Source: JAJZAM01 sp027391075
GTDB lineage: Bacteria; Actinomycetota; Acidimicrobiia; Acidimicrobiales; Palsa-688
Assembly (NCBI GenBank): GCA_027391075.1
Contig: DAHYHI010000096.1
Location: 1 to 64,000 of the forward strand
Reading direction: 5' to 3'
DNA length: 64,000 nucleotides
In this document: positions 25,346-33,293 of the stretch, piece by piece
How the letters are laid out: every line of letters starts with the position of its first letter
Numbering within the stretch: position 1 is the stretch's first letter
Notes under the pieces: generated by a model
Told to the model about the DNA's origin: nothing
The model's input: only the letters and a program-made list of their open reading frames with translations
The model's database searches: none
Translations under genes and position numbers: made by a program

Positions 25346-26062
25346 TCAGTGGTGCTTGACCTTCGTCGCCCACTCCAAGAAACGCTGTATCTGAGGATGG
25401 GAGGGTATGTCCTGGTGCCGGTTCGGGGGAGTTCCGTCGTGGTTGCGCGGTTCCAACTGAGCGACACGATTGAAACCGCGCCGCACGCCATCAGCTTGAC
25501 GTCGGCCTGACCCTGGTGGGATGATGCCTCCGGGCTGGCCGTGGCGACGTGCCCACGCCACAGCGGCGTTAACCGCCGTAGCCGGCTTGATGCCTAGCCG
25601 GTCCAGCGTCTCGATGTCTGCTTCGGGCGGTACGAGGTTCTGAGCAACCGGCGGTGCTAGCACCGCAGCGATCAGCCGCCCGGGCTCCGCAAGCGCACTT
25701 CTGTGGTAGAAGTAGTCAGCTTTAGCCTCGCGCATTCTGCGGCGCAGCGCGTCGTCGAAGAAGTGGCCGGTTATCACGACGATCGACACTCCTCCCGGTG
25801 GGCTTTCCTCGCGTATCGCTTGCACTACAGCGACACCGGGGAACTGGTCCCCCGGTAGCTGGTCGTCGGCGGCATCTACTACGGCTACGTCCACATCCGC
25901 CCAGGAACGCTCCAGTTGCAGGCTCTCGTCGTGGTCGTAGACGCCAACGACGTCCAGTCTCGGATCCGATGATAAAACTGCATTCATGCCGAGGCGCCCG
26001 ATTGCCTCGTTGTCGACGATAACGACCCTGAGTCTCTTTACCTCGCTGAACGAGTCGAGCAT
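25346..26062 (-). CDS. Receiver-domain protein (orphan, atypical response regulator)
   Basis: A 238-aa protein whose residues ~11-130 form a receiver domain: LRVVIVDNEAIGRLGM (Asp17) with a likely phospho-acceptor at VAVVDAADD (Asp63). The signature Lys near the end is replaced (KADYFYHRSAL), so normal phospho-signalling is uncertain. The C-terminal part contains DRLGIKPATAVNAAVAWARR, which may be a small helical DNA-binding or interaction motif, then a polar tail. No histidine kinase lies nearby. The family of the output region is not recognised. Confidence 0.72.
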   Translation of the reverse strand: MLDSFSEVKRLRVVIVDNEAIGRLGMNAVLSSDPRLDVVGVYDHDESLQLERSWADVDVAVVDAADDQLPGDQFPGVAVVQAIREESPPGGVSIVVITGHFFDDALRRRMREAKADYFYHRSALAEPGRLIAAVLAPPVAQNLVPPEADIETLDRLGIKPATAVNAAVAWARRHGQPGGIIPPGSGRRQADGVRRGFNRVAQLEPRNHDGTPPNRHQDIPSHPQIQRFLEWATKVKHH

Positions 26063-26308
26063 GTATGGCTGTCCCTGGGCCGGCTAACCAGCCCAATGTA
26101 TCAGGAAGTCGGCCGCCGATCCGACCGGCGTTCCTTGGTGATCTCTAATGAGTATTTGAAGGGGATAGTTACGCGTAGTGCTTCGAATGCGAGGGTCGAG
26201 GTCTTGCGCTTTGTGGGAGAACCACCACAGGCGAGCAATCAGCCCGGTCTGATCGCGCGCAAAAAGGCCTCTCGCGTCGCTGTCAGCGCCCTATATTTGG
26301 TTCGAGAT

Positions 26309-26339
26309 ATGAAAGGGTGGTCGCACCTGACCCCTTCAT
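26309..26339. repeat. REP-like hairpin
   Basis: ATGAAAGGG (26309-26317) pairs at eight of nine positions with CCCCTTCAT (26331-26339). The loop contains an inner GGT/ACC stem closed by CGC. The shape is reminiscent of short REP/MITE-type palindromes. No transposase or second copy was seen in the window. Confidence 0.4.
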
Positions 26340-26344
26340 GTTCG

Positions 26345-26390
26345 GCTGTGTCTGTCATCGACTGGAGGCAGGATGACAGACACAGCTTTT
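26345..26390 (+). terminator. 14-bp hairpin followed by TTTT
   Basis: GCTGTGTCTGTCAT (26345-26358) pairs perfectly with ATGACAGACACAGC (26373-26386) around a 14-base loop and is followed by TTTT, giving the form of an intrinsic terminator on the plus strand. No annotated gene reads into it from the left, so it may end an unseen small RNA or be the end of a decayed mobile element. Confidence 0.5.
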
Positions 26391-26500
26391 AGGGGACGAT
26401 CTAGCGTTTCGATAAGACGTAGAGTAGGTGAATGAGTGAACACGTGACTTTCGCGGCCAGGAAAGATAACGTCCGACATTAAGGCCATTAGGTGTCGTAA

Positions 26501-27307
26501 GTGAGTTCAGTCGACGGGACATCCTTGCTGGCCAATCTTGCCGTGAGTGCTGGTGTAATAGCAGTCTTGATGGCGGTCACGAGCTTATTAGCATTTCGTA
26601 AATCGCTGCATTCGATCGTTGACGTTGCTTGGGGCATCGGGTTCGTGCTTGTAGCTACTGTGAGCGCAGCGCTGTCGGTGAGCCAAGGCAACGACGAGCG
26701 CAAAGTGGTCACGCTTGCCCTCGTCGCAACCTGGGGACTACGGCTGGCGATTTACTTGTATCGCCGAGCGCAGGGCCGGGGAGAGGATCAGAGGTATGAG
26801 ACCCTGCTCAGCCGGAGGGAACGCAGCAAGACCCTCTTCGCTTTGACGCACATATACCTCCCCCAAGGGCTGATCATGTGGCTAGTCTCGGTGCCAATTC
26901 AGGTTTGCGTGTATGAGCGGTCACCTCTCGGAGTCCTCGGATGGGTTTCCGCTGGGGTTGCTGCGGCCGGTTTGCTTGTCGAAGCGGTTTCTGACGCTCA
27001 ACTTCAGGCTTTCCGCTCTGAACCGGCTAACGCGGGACAGGTTCTGAGCAAGGGACTGTGGGCTTGGAGTCGACACCCGAACTACTTCGGCGACACCTGC
27101 CTGTGGTGGGGTGTATGGGGGCTTGCGAGCACAACGTGGATCGGGGTTGCGTCCGTGTTCTCGCCCATAGTCATGACGTTCATGATCGTTGCGAAGACAG
27201 GTAAGTCACTCCTTGAGAAGAACCTACTCGTCAGCAAGGGCGAAAGCTATGCCCGCTACGTGCAAAGCACGAGCGGTTTCCTGCCTCGCCGTCCCCGCAG
27301 GCGGTGA
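26501..27307 (+). CDS. DUF1295 / steroid 5-alpha-reductase-like membrane protein (COG3752)
   Basis: A 268-aa membrane protein with about six hydrophobic segments. The family motif LWAWSRHPNYFGDTCLWWGVW lies near residue 190 (partly cited), with GLRLAIYLYRRAQGRGEDQRY before it and NLLVSKGESYARYVQSTSGFLPR at the end (partly cited). The fold is shared by isoprenylcysteine methyltransferases and steroid 5-alpha reductases; DUF1295 itself is uncharacterised. Homologues are commonly encoded with COG2907, DUF1365 and CFA-synthase-like genes, which here sit 19 kb upstream. Start GTG at 26501. It converges with the second MFS exporter. Confidence 0.87.
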   Translation: MSSVDGTSLLANLAVSAGVIAVLMAVTSLLAFRKSLHSIVDVAWGIGFVLVATVSAALSVSQGNDERKVVTLALVATWGLRLAIYLYRRAQGRGEDQRYETLLSRRERSKTLFALTHIYLPQGLIMWLVSVPIQVCVYERSPLGVLGWVSAGVAAAGLLVEAVSDAQLQAFRSEPANAGQVLSKGLWAWSRHPNYFGDTCLWWGVWGLASTTWIGVASVFSPIVMTFMIVAKTGKSLLEKNLLVSKGESYARYVQSTSGFLPRRPRRR

Positions 27308-27347
27308 GGCCCAGTACCGTAGCATGGCCACCGCAAGGCGGCCGTTG

Positions 27348-28850
27348 TTAGGCTGTGGCTTCCACGATATGAGGCGGCCTGGCCTGCTCTACGCGCCGTA
27401 CCATGGTCGAAGCAGCTTCAGCGTCGTGCACCGTTAACAGCGCCGCAGCCGAGCCGGCCGCAGCTGCGGCTGCAGCAGCTAAGAAGGCTCCTTGGTAGGC
27501 CGCCACATGGGCGACGGTGTGGAGTCCGACGTGGCGGGTTGGCCCGATCGCAGCGAGGACGGTGCTCAGCAAGGCAACTCCGACGGCGCCACCGAGCTGA
27601 CGGTTGGCGTTGAAGAGCGTAGAGGCCCGTCCGGTCGAAGCGGGTGAGATCGTTGCAAAAGCAGCGGCTTGCATGCTCATCATCACGAAGGGGATGCAGA
27701 AGCCTAGGGCGAACATCAGCACCCGCATGTACCAGAGGTTGCTGGAAGGCCCGGTCGCTGCCGCCATCGACACGGTGACAGCGGCTATCCCGGCTAGGCC
27801 GGCCGCCATCAGGCGTCTCGGGCCGATACGTGGGTACAGGTACCGGCTGACGATCTGGGCGGCGATCAGCACGCCGATTGCTTCGGGAAAGGTGCTCAGT
27901 CCAGAGTCGAGGGCAGACAGCCCTCTCGCGTCTTGGTAGTAGAGCGGTACCAGATAAAGCACGCCGAAGAATCCGGTCATCGTTATGACCACCAAGACGT
28001 TGGTGGCTCGGAACAGGCGGTCGCTGAACAGCCGAAGGTTGATCATCGGCTGGTCCACCGACAGCTCTACACGAACCATCGCAGCGAGGAGTGCTACTCC
28101 GGTCGTAGTCATCGCGATTACCGTCGTCGATCCCCAACCCTGAGCGGGCCCCTCCGAGACGCCGTACATCACAGCTCCGAGGCCTGCCCCGGCTAGAGCG
28201 AAGCCTGCCAGGTCGAAGCTGCCCGGTCTGGACTCGCGCTGCTCTGACACGAAGAGGCCGCCGAAGATCAACGCTGCTAACCCTATGGGCAGGTTCACGA
28301 AGAAGACCCAGCGCCAGGTCAGATCCGTGACCAACAGGCCTCCGATGACGGGCCCCAGAGCAGGAGCAAGGGCCGTGGGGACCATAAGGATGCCAGCCAA
28401 CCTGACGCGCTCGGAAGGAGGGAAGGTTCGGTAAAGCATAGCCATGCCCACTGGTGTGAGCATGCCGCCACCAACCCCCTGGATTACCCGGAACACGACC
28501 AGTTCGCCGAGGCTCGTGGCGAGGCCGCACATGGCAGAAGCGAGAGTGAACACCGCTACAGCCGCGAGAAGGGTGCGCTTCCCGCCGAAGCGGTCACCGA
28601 TCCAACCTGAAGCCGGGATGAACACCGCCAAGCTCACCAGGAATCCGATCACCACTACGTCCACCGAAGCTGCAGAGGTGTGAAAGTCCCTTCCTATCGT
28701 GGGGATGGCCACGTTGACGATGGTCACGTCGAGGATGCTCAGGAACAGGGCCGCCACGTAGACAGCGCTAACGGCGAAGCGCTGGTCCATTCGGGGAGAG
28801 CGGACACTCGTAGCGGCAGAAGCGGTGACACCTGACATTGCAACGATCAA
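27348..28850 (-). CDS. MFS drug exporter, DHA2 (EmrB/QacA) type
   Basis: A 500-aa 14-helix exporter. Family motifs are LSILDVTIVNVAIPTIGRDF in helix 1, ASGWIGDRFGGKRTLLAA (motif A) and MVPTALAPALGPVIGGLLV (motif C). The first ~20 residues are polar and may be cytoplasmic. It shows no special similarity in its termini to the exporter at 12-13.6 kb, so the two look like ordinary paralogues. It precedes tRNA-Pro on the same strand and lacks an adjacent regulator. The substrate is unknown. Confidence 0.9.
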   Translation of the reverse strand: MIVAMSGVTASAATSVRSPRMDQRFAVSAVYVAALFLSILDVTIVNVAIPTIGRDFHTSAASVDVVVIGFLVSLAVFIPASGWIGDRFGGKRTLLAAVAVFTLASAMCGLATSLGELVVFRVIQGVGGGMLTPVGMAMLYRTFPPSERVRLAGILMVPTALAPALGPVIGGLLVTDLTWRWVFFVNLPIGLAALIFGGLFVSEQRESRPGSFDLAGFALAGAGLGAVMYGVSEGPAQGWGSTTVIAMTTTGVALLAAMVRVELSVDQPMINLRLFSDRLFRATNVLVVITMTGFFGVLYLVPLYYQDARGLSALDSGLSTFPEAIGVLIAAQIVSRYLYPRIGPRRLMAAGLAGIAAVTVSMAAATGPSSNLWYMRVLMFALGFCIPFVMMSMQAAAFATISPASTGRASTLFNANRQLGGAVGVALLSTVLAAIGPTRHVGLHTVAHVAAYQGAFLAAAAAAAAGSAAALLTVHDAEAASTMVRRVEQARPPHIVEATA

Positions 28851-28919
28851 GGTACCGGCCGGCGAAGCTTTACAACAGCGACGGATCGACTTCGAGGCGG
28901 CCGAACGACCCGTTATGAG

Positions 28920-28994
28920 TCGGGAAGGCGGGATTCGAACCCGCGGCCTCAGCGTCCCGAACGCTGCGCGCTAACCAAGCTGCGCTACTTCCCG
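28920..28994 (-). tRNA. tRNA-Pro (anticodon CGG)
   Basis: On the minus strand this folds as a complete tRNA. The acceptor stem CGGGAAG/CTTCCCG is perfect, the discriminator is A, the T-arm contains GGTTCGAATCC, and the anticodon stem CAGCG/CGCTG encloses TTCGGGA, giving anticodon CGG (proline codon CCG). It ends 69 bp from the exporter start. Confidence 0.95.
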
Positions 28995-29006
28995 TTGTCG
29001 GCCAGC

Positions 29007-29429
29007 TTAGTGGACGGCAACAGCCACGGGCGTAGGTAGGTAGCTGTCGTCGTGCCAGGTGTGACCCGCAAGGAGAGCTGTCGTCGCCCGGCGCAGGCGG
29101 ATCGGATCGAACGGTCTGACAAGCCAGCCTCTGACCCCGCTGCGACGGGCCATGAACACGTCGGCCCGACGGTCGAGGAGAAGCAGGATCGGCTGCGGCT
29201 CCAGCCTTCCGGCGTCGGCTTCGAGGGCGAGGTCCAAAGCGACAGCGACGCCGCCCATGGTCCCAATCTGCATGTCGGCGATCACCAGGTCAGCTGGTCT
29301 GTAGTTGATCGCCTCGCGCACGTCCTCCCCTCGCCGCACCCAGCGAAGCGACGTGGAGTCGTCTACGAGGACAGACCGAACCTCGTCGAACACGGTGGGT
29401 TCGTCGGCTGCTACGAGGATGTCCGTCAC
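29007..29429 (-). CDS. Stand-alone receiver-domain (CheY-like) protein
   Basis: A 140-aa single receiver domain. Asp9 (ILVAADEP) fits the acidic pocket and Asp52 (LVIADMQIGTMGG) the phospho-acceptor, while the signature Lys is Arg (GWLVRPFDP), a conservative but unusual change. The start is taken at the GTG at 29429. The same frame stays open to 29912, but that part is antisense to the STAS gene and has no domain. It is divergent from the STAS anti-sigma antagonist with a 70-bp gap, suggesting a shared regulatory circuit. No output domain is present. Confidence 0.75.
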   Translation of the reverse strand: MTDILVAADEPTVFDEVRSVLVDDSTSLRWVRRGEDVREAINYRPADLVIADMQIGTMGGVAVALDLALEADAGRLEPQPILLLLDRRADVFMARRSGVRGWLVRPFDPIRLRRATTALLAGHTWHDDSYLPTPVAVAVH

Positions 29430-29499
29430 GACTATGAGGTTAGCGCGGCGCTCGTAGGGGTACGATTGGTGCAGGTCCCGAAGAGGCCGAGGAGGTTTT

Positions 29500-29877
29500 G
29501 TGCTCACGATAGGAACCGAGGAAACCGGCGACGGTTTCAGCATCTGCCGTCCGGCAGGGGAGTTGGACGCGTTCACCGTCGCACAGTTCCGCCAGGTCTT
29601 GGCTGACGTGGCATCCGCCAAGAAGCTGGTGATCGACCTTTCCGGAGTGCCTTTTATCGACAGTGCGGGCCTAGGCGCGCTGATCGGAGGCATCCGCCGG
29701 ACCCGGGAGTTGGGAGGCGACGTCGCAGTCGCGTGCGACCGGCCGACACTGGTCCGTCTGCTCAAGACGACGGGCTTCGACCGTATAGTAAGCGTCACCG
29801 ACAACGTCGAGCTGGCTAAGTCGGCTCTAGGAACCGCAGAGGATCCCCAAGACGCCTCCGGGGTGCATGGTTCATAA
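29500..29877 (+). CDS. STAS-domain anti-sigma factor antagonist
   Basis: A 125-aa STAS protein of the SpoIIAA/RsbV type. The core reads ICRPAGELDAFTVAQFRQVL then KLVIDLSGVPFIDSAGLGALIGG; the Ser in FIDSAG is the residue normally phosphorylated by the partner anti-sigma kinase. When dephosphorylated it binds the kinase and frees a sigma factor. Start GTG at 29500 with GGAGG 4 bp upstream. No kinase or sigma partner is adjacent; a receiver protein is divergent, and another STAS with an RsbW-like kinase lies at 55 kb. Confidence 0.9.
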   Translation: MLTIGTEETGDGFSICRPAGELDAFTVAQFRQVLADVASAKKLVIDLSGVPFIDSAGLGALIGGIRRTRELGGDVAVACDRPTLVRLLKTTGFDRIVSVTDNVELAKSALGTAEDPQDASGVHGS

Positions 29878-29898
29878 GGAGCATCAACTCCCAACCCT

Positions 29899-31002
29899 CT
29901 AGCCGGGAGCAAAGAGCAACCTCTGAATCTCGTCGAGCCCGCCCAAATCGTGGACGTCTGCGGACAGGAACGGAACTCTGACTATCGTTGTCCCTGGTAG
30001 GCGCTTGGCGAGCTCGGAAATGTGATTCTCTTCCTTGGAGGAGATCTTCTCGAAGTCCGTCAGGATCCTTGCCGCCGACCCGACGTCGGGGTCCTTGGTG
30101 TCGTCGGTCAATACACCGGTCATCGCCGGTGGCAGGGCACCGAACGAAGGGAACATACGGTTCGCTATAAGCGCGTCCACTCGGTCCGACGAGCCTGAGA
30201 GGCGGTCTGCGAAAAAGATCGCTTCGTTAACGGCTTCCCGGCGGGGCGTGGTGATGACTACGAAGCCAGTACGTGGGTCGCTGAGGAGCGCAGAGACTTT
30301 GGCGGCCCGGTCACGGAAACCCTGTTCCATGCCTTCGAAGGCGGTGAAGAAGGCGACAGCGTCGTTAACCACTGCTCCTCCGACGACCTTCGATACCGCC
30401 CGAAGGAGGAGGTTGGTTGCAGCCCCTATGGCCCGCAGACCGACCCTGGTAGGCGACATAAGCAGTCGGAATACCCTGTTGTCTAAGAAGCGCATCAGTC
30501 GGCCTGGCGCGTCTACGAAGTCGAGGGCGTGGCGGGTTGGTGGCGTATCGACGACGATGACGTCGTAGAGTCCGGAACTGTGCAGCGCGTAGAGTTTCTC
30601 CATCGCCATGTACTCCTGGGTGCCCCCCAGCACTCCTGAAATGTTGCGGTAAAGACGGTTCGAAAGAATCGCTTGGGCCTGCTCCGGGGAGGCGGAATAC
30701 CGGGTGACCACCTCGTCGAACGTGGACTTCGTGTCCAGCATCAGCGCCCACAGGCCACCCCCGGGAGCAGCTGGAGGGTCGATTTCGACGCGGTGTGGTT
30801 CGTTGGTTAGGGATGCGACCCCGAGGGCATCGCCGAGACGCTTCGCCGGGTCTATGGTAACGACGCAGGATCTGAGGCCGAGCCGAGCTCCGTGAAGGGC
30901 TATCGCTGCAGCGCATGTCGTCTTGCCGACGCCGCCGGGTCCGGCGCATATGACGACCTCGCGCCGCAGGAGCAGGTCATCCAGGGTTGAGCGCTCCGTC
31001 AT
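29899..31002 (-). CDS. ArsA/Get3-like ATPase, second of a pair
   Basis: A 367-aa P-loop ATPase of the anion-transporting (ArsA/Get3) family. The deviant Walker A is CAGPGGVGKTTCAAAIALHG, followed by VVTIDPAKRLGDALGV (switch I, A-type loop) and YDVIVVDTPPTRHALDF (switch II/Walker B). In mycobacteria the tandem pair Rv3679/Rv3680 next to WhiB4 forms a paired complex; the arrangement here is the same. It is not an arsenic pump by context, since no arsenic genes are present. Its ATG overlaps the upstream ArsA-like stop by 4 bp, so the two proteins are co-translated. Confidence 0.88.
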   Translation of the reverse strand: MTERSTLDDLLLRREVVICAGPGGVGKTTCAAAIALHGARLGLRSCVVTIDPAKRLGDALGVASLTNEPHRVEIDPPAAPGGGLWALMLDTKSTFDEVVTRYSASPEQAQAILSNRLYRNISGVLGGTQEYMAMEKLYALHSSGLYDVIVVDTPPTRHALDFVDAPGRLMRFLDNRVFRLLMSPTRVGLRAIGAATNLLLRAVSKVVGGAVVNDAVAFFTAFEGMEQGFRDRAAKVSALLSDPRTGFVVITTPRREAVNEAIFFADRLSGSSDRVDALIANRMFPSFGALPPAMTGVLTDDTKDPDVGSAARILTDFEKISSKEENHISELAKRLPGTTIVRVPFLSADVHDLGGLDEIQRLLFAPG

Positions 31003-32006
31003 GGCTGCGGTCTTTCGAGTTGCCGTCCGAGCTCGAGGGCGAGCGTGCGGGTAGCTTCGAGGTCCAAGTCCACGCTGAACAGGTAGGGAAGACGCACTTG
31101 CTCCAATGGCAAGAGTGATGCCAACCGGGACAGCTGTTCGGCCTGGAGATCTTGTCGAGCGAGACGAAACTCGACAGCGGACTCGATTCTGGTTGCCTCT
31201 TCCTGGCTGAGTCCGTACTGTTCGGCTTCAAGCCGGCCCGGAACGGTGATACGGGGCCACACGCCGTTGACAACGATCGGGGTCAACTTGACCGAAGCTC
31301 GGTCCTCAAGGTTAAACGCGGTGTCGGCGGCCTCGTTGACAGGCGTCTCTTCGGGCAGGGTTACGACTGTCACTTGACAGCGCTCAGGATCCGAAAGCAT
31401 CTCGGAGACTTCCAAGGCCTGGGAGCGGATAGGCCCGACTGCTGCAGCCTCGACCAGGCCGTAGGCACTCGAAAGGAACGTAACGGCATGCCCGGCGGCA
31501 GGGGCATCGACGACGATCAGGCCAGGAGAGCCGGACGCGGCGGCTGCTACCTCCAGCTGCTTCACCTTGCCGAGCACCAGGATGTCCTTGATTCCAGGCA
31601 CGGCGGTGGCGATGACGTCCAAGGTGCCTGTAGTTCGGAGCCGGCGGCTTATCTTGCCTAGTCCCCGGTCGTCTAAGTACTCGACGAGGGCGTCGTCTGG
31701 GGTCAAAGTGCGCGCCCTGACGCTACCTGATCCGATGCCTGCTTCACCCGCTTCGAGGAGCACTGCTTCCTCGTAGGCGAGGCTGTCGGCGTGTCCGAAG
31801 AGCTCTGGAAGTCCACTCTTGCCTTCGACTTCCACGATGAGAACGTCGAGGCCAGAAGCGGCCCCCAGATAGGCGATCGCAGCCGAGACGGTGGTCTTGC
31901 CCACCCCCCCCTTCCCAGCCACGATCAGCACCCGGGAGGGAGCGCTAAAGCGCGGTGGATCCACGGGAGTGTCTCCGGGAGACAAAGTGCTGCTCAAAGT
32001 GCTCAA
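30999..32006 (-). CDS. ArsA/Get3-like ATPase, first of a pair
   Basis: A 335-aa ArsA/Get3-like ATPase with the Walker A variant VAGKGGVGKTTVSAAIAYLG (residues ~30-49), a VLIVEVEGKSGLPELFG segment in place of the usual DPA motif, and LIVVDAPAAGHAVTFL for Walker B. The absent DPA suggests that it is the non-canonical partner in a heterodimer with the downstream ArsA-like protein. It is divergent from whiB (72 bp between starts), as in the mycobacterial Rv3679-Rv3681c arrangement. Confidence 0.88.
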   Translation of the reverse strand: MSTLSSTLSPGDTPVDPPRFSAPSRVLIVAGKGGVGKTTVSAAIAYLGAASGLDVLIVEVEGKSGLPELFGHADSLAYEEAVLLEAGEAGIGSGSVRARTLTPDDALVEYLDDRGLGKISRRLRTTGTLDVIATAVPGIKDILVLGKVKQLEVAAAASGSPGLIVVDAPAAGHAVTFLSSAYGLVEAAAVGPIRSQALEVSEMLSDPERCQVTVVTLPEETPVNEAADTAFNLEDRASVKLTPIVVNGVWPRITVPGRLEAEQYGLSQEEATRIESAVEFRLARQDLQAEQLSRLASLLPLEQVRLPYLFSVDLDLEATRTLALELGRQLERPQP

Positions 32007-32078
32007 AATTCTATGAGTCCCTCTTGTCGTAGGGGTGGATGAGGCGCTACCGTTCTGCGGAGGTAATGGGGGATAGTT

Positions 32079-32333
32079 ATGAGCGTTCTACATGCTGAAG
32101 AGATGTGGCAGGCGAAAGCGGCTTGTCGCGGCCCTAACACGGCGTTGTTCTTCCCGCCTTCGCATTTCGAGCGAAAAGACGACAGGGAGAACCGAGAGTC
32201 CAAGGCGAAGGCGATCTGTTCTGGTTGCGATGTCCGCAAGCCCTGTCTCGAGTACGCTATCCGCTGCAAAGAGCAACACGGGATATGGGGTGGGCTCAAC
32301 GAACTTGAGCGTCGTCAGCTCGAACCTGGATGA
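32079..32333 (+). CDS. whiB: WhiB-family Fe-S transcriptional regulator
   Basis: An 84-aa WhiB protein. The four Fe-S cysteines are Cys16, Cys47, Cys50 and Cys56 (CSGC and KPC in the second cluster), followed by the GIWGG turn (69-72) and the basic ERRQL end. WhiB proteins bind a redox- and NO-sensitive [4Fe-4S] cluster and usually contact the sigma factor. Its position, divergent from tandem ArsA-like ATPases, is that of M. tuberculosis WhiB4 (Rv3681c). Cys63 is extra to the core set. The ATG at 32079 follows GGGGG about 7 bp upstream. Confidence 0.93.
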   Translation: MSVLHAEEMWQAKAACRGPNTALFFPPSHFERKDDRENRESKAKAICSGCDVRKPCLEYAIRCKEQHGIWGGLNELERRQLEPG

Positions 32334-32372
32334 CGGTTCCTTTCTAGGGGACCGCCGGCTGAGGGATGGGTA

Positions 32373-32684
32373 GTGGCATGGCTTCGTGCCTGCCGGGTGC
32401 AAGATATACCGGCCGGCCGTGGATGGCCAGTGCGCTTCGGTGAGCTCTACTTGGCCGTGTTCGATACCCCAGTCGGGTTCAGGGCCTTGGAGAATAGGTG
32501 CCTGCACGTCGGAAACCCTATCGATGACGGTTCGGTTTCCGGGACCGTGCTCATCTGTCCATGGCACGGATGGTGCTACGACGTCGAGACCGGAGACCGT
32601 CTCACCAATGCCGGGCGCAGGTCCGGTCTGAGGACTTTCCCAGTCAGAGTCGACGGGGACTGGGTGGACGTCGACGTGCGCTAA
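32373..32684 (+). CDS. Rieske [2Fe-2S] ferredoxin-like protein
   Basis: A 103-aa Rieske domain protein with both cluster-binding boxes intact: CLH (Cys43, His45) and CPWH (Cys62, His65). Its small size and WHGWCYDVETG box resemble stand-alone Rieske ferredoxins or NirD-like subunits. It would carry electrons to an oxygenase or reductase, but none is adjacent. Start GTG at 32373. It lies 39 bp after whiB on the same strand and could be co-transcribed. Confidence 0.9.
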   Translation: MAWLRACRVQDIPAGRGWPVRFGELYLAVFDTPVGFRALENRCLHVGNPIDDGSVSGTVLICPWHGWCYDVETGDRLTNAGRRSGLRTFPVRVDGDWVDVDVR

Positions 32685-32754
32685 GGCTTGCGCCTCCGCT
32701 CGGAGAGCCAAGTTCCGGTAGTGGCGGCAGGAGGAGTCGCCCCGAGCGGACCTC

Positions 32755-33183
32755 TTACCTGCGCCGCCTGCTCGCATGCATAGCCCCAGCCCTCACTAAT
32801 ACACGGGTCGTTCCCGCTCCGTCACCGCTGGCGGTCACCTCGATACGGATGTCGCTCGGCGGCATCGAAGTAATTTCCAACCCGCGAGATGCCAGCAAGG
32901 CAGCAGCCACGAGCTTCGCTTCGGCAAGAACCTCCGGCGAGGACCCAGTGGCGGATTCGACAACGACCCAGTCGGTGTTAGCCACGGGTCCTTGACCGGA
33001 GGGATGCCATTCGGAGCGGTTGCGGGCCTCGCGGCGATTCCAACTTACAGGCGCTGAGCGAAGCGGCTTGCGCGCAGCAGGACGCGCTTTAGAGCGGGAG
33101 GTCTCACTGAAGACCCCCCACAACAGCAGGGTAGCAACCACTAGCCAGCAGGCTGTGAACACCACTATCTCGGCGACACTCAT
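32755..33183 (-). CDS. Hypothetical membrane-anchored protein
   Basis: A 142-aa protein of unrecognised family. Residues ~5-26 (IVVFTACWLVVATLLLWGVF) form one N-terminal membrane helix. A basic stretch and a C-terminal domain with EVLAEAKLVAAALLASRGLE and IRIEVTASGDGAGTTRVLV look like a small alpha/beta cytoplasmic domain. It is divergent from the metallo-hydrolase gene and convergent with the Rieske gene. No function is proposed. Confidence 0.65.
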   Translation of the reverse strand: MSVAEIVVFTACWLVVATLLLWGVFSETSRSKARPAARKPLRSAPVSWNRREARNRSEWHPSGQGPVANTDWVVVESATGSSPEVLAEAKLVAAALLASRGLEITSMPPSDIRIEVTASGDGAGTTRVLVRAGAMHASRRRR

Positions 33184-33293
33184 CGGACGTACTCCCTCCT
33201 CCCAACAACGTAGCGGCCAGCGCCGGCGAAACTGTAGTTGGGGCCAGACGGCACGACCTGGCCGACACGATCCCGCTGTCCTAAAGTGCGGAT

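Larger units (their letters stand above)
26063..26500. other. 438-bp intergenic region with two consecutive hairpins
   Basis: No coding signal is convincing here; the open frame at 26096-26392 has no Shine-Dalgarno, atypical codon use and ends inside a hairpin. The base composition is lower in G+C than the flanks. It holds two adjacent stem-loops (26309-26339 and 26345-26390) and presumably the promoters of the divergent receiver gene and DUF1295, which I could not locate with confidence. Confidence 0.6.

Noticed and set aside
26096..26392. Possible 98-aa gene in the 26.1-26.4 kb gap
   Set aside because: It has no ribosome site and no domain, its composition is unlike its neighbours, and it reads through both hairpins.
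27418..28530. 370-codon open frame on the same strand as the second MFS exporter
   Set aside because: It lies wholly within the exporter gene in another frame and has Arg/Ser/Pro-rich, low-complexity composition typical of shadow frames.
29430..29912. N-terminal extension of the receiver protein at 29007-29429
   Set aside because: The added ~160 residues are antisense to the STAS gene, lack any domain and are Ser/Arg/Pro-rich; a GTG start at 29429 fits the receiver fold exactly.
29899..32006. Arsenite efflux system
   Set aside because: There is no ArsB, ArsC or ArsR, and the pair matches the WhiB-linked ArsA-like ATPases of actinobacteria instead.
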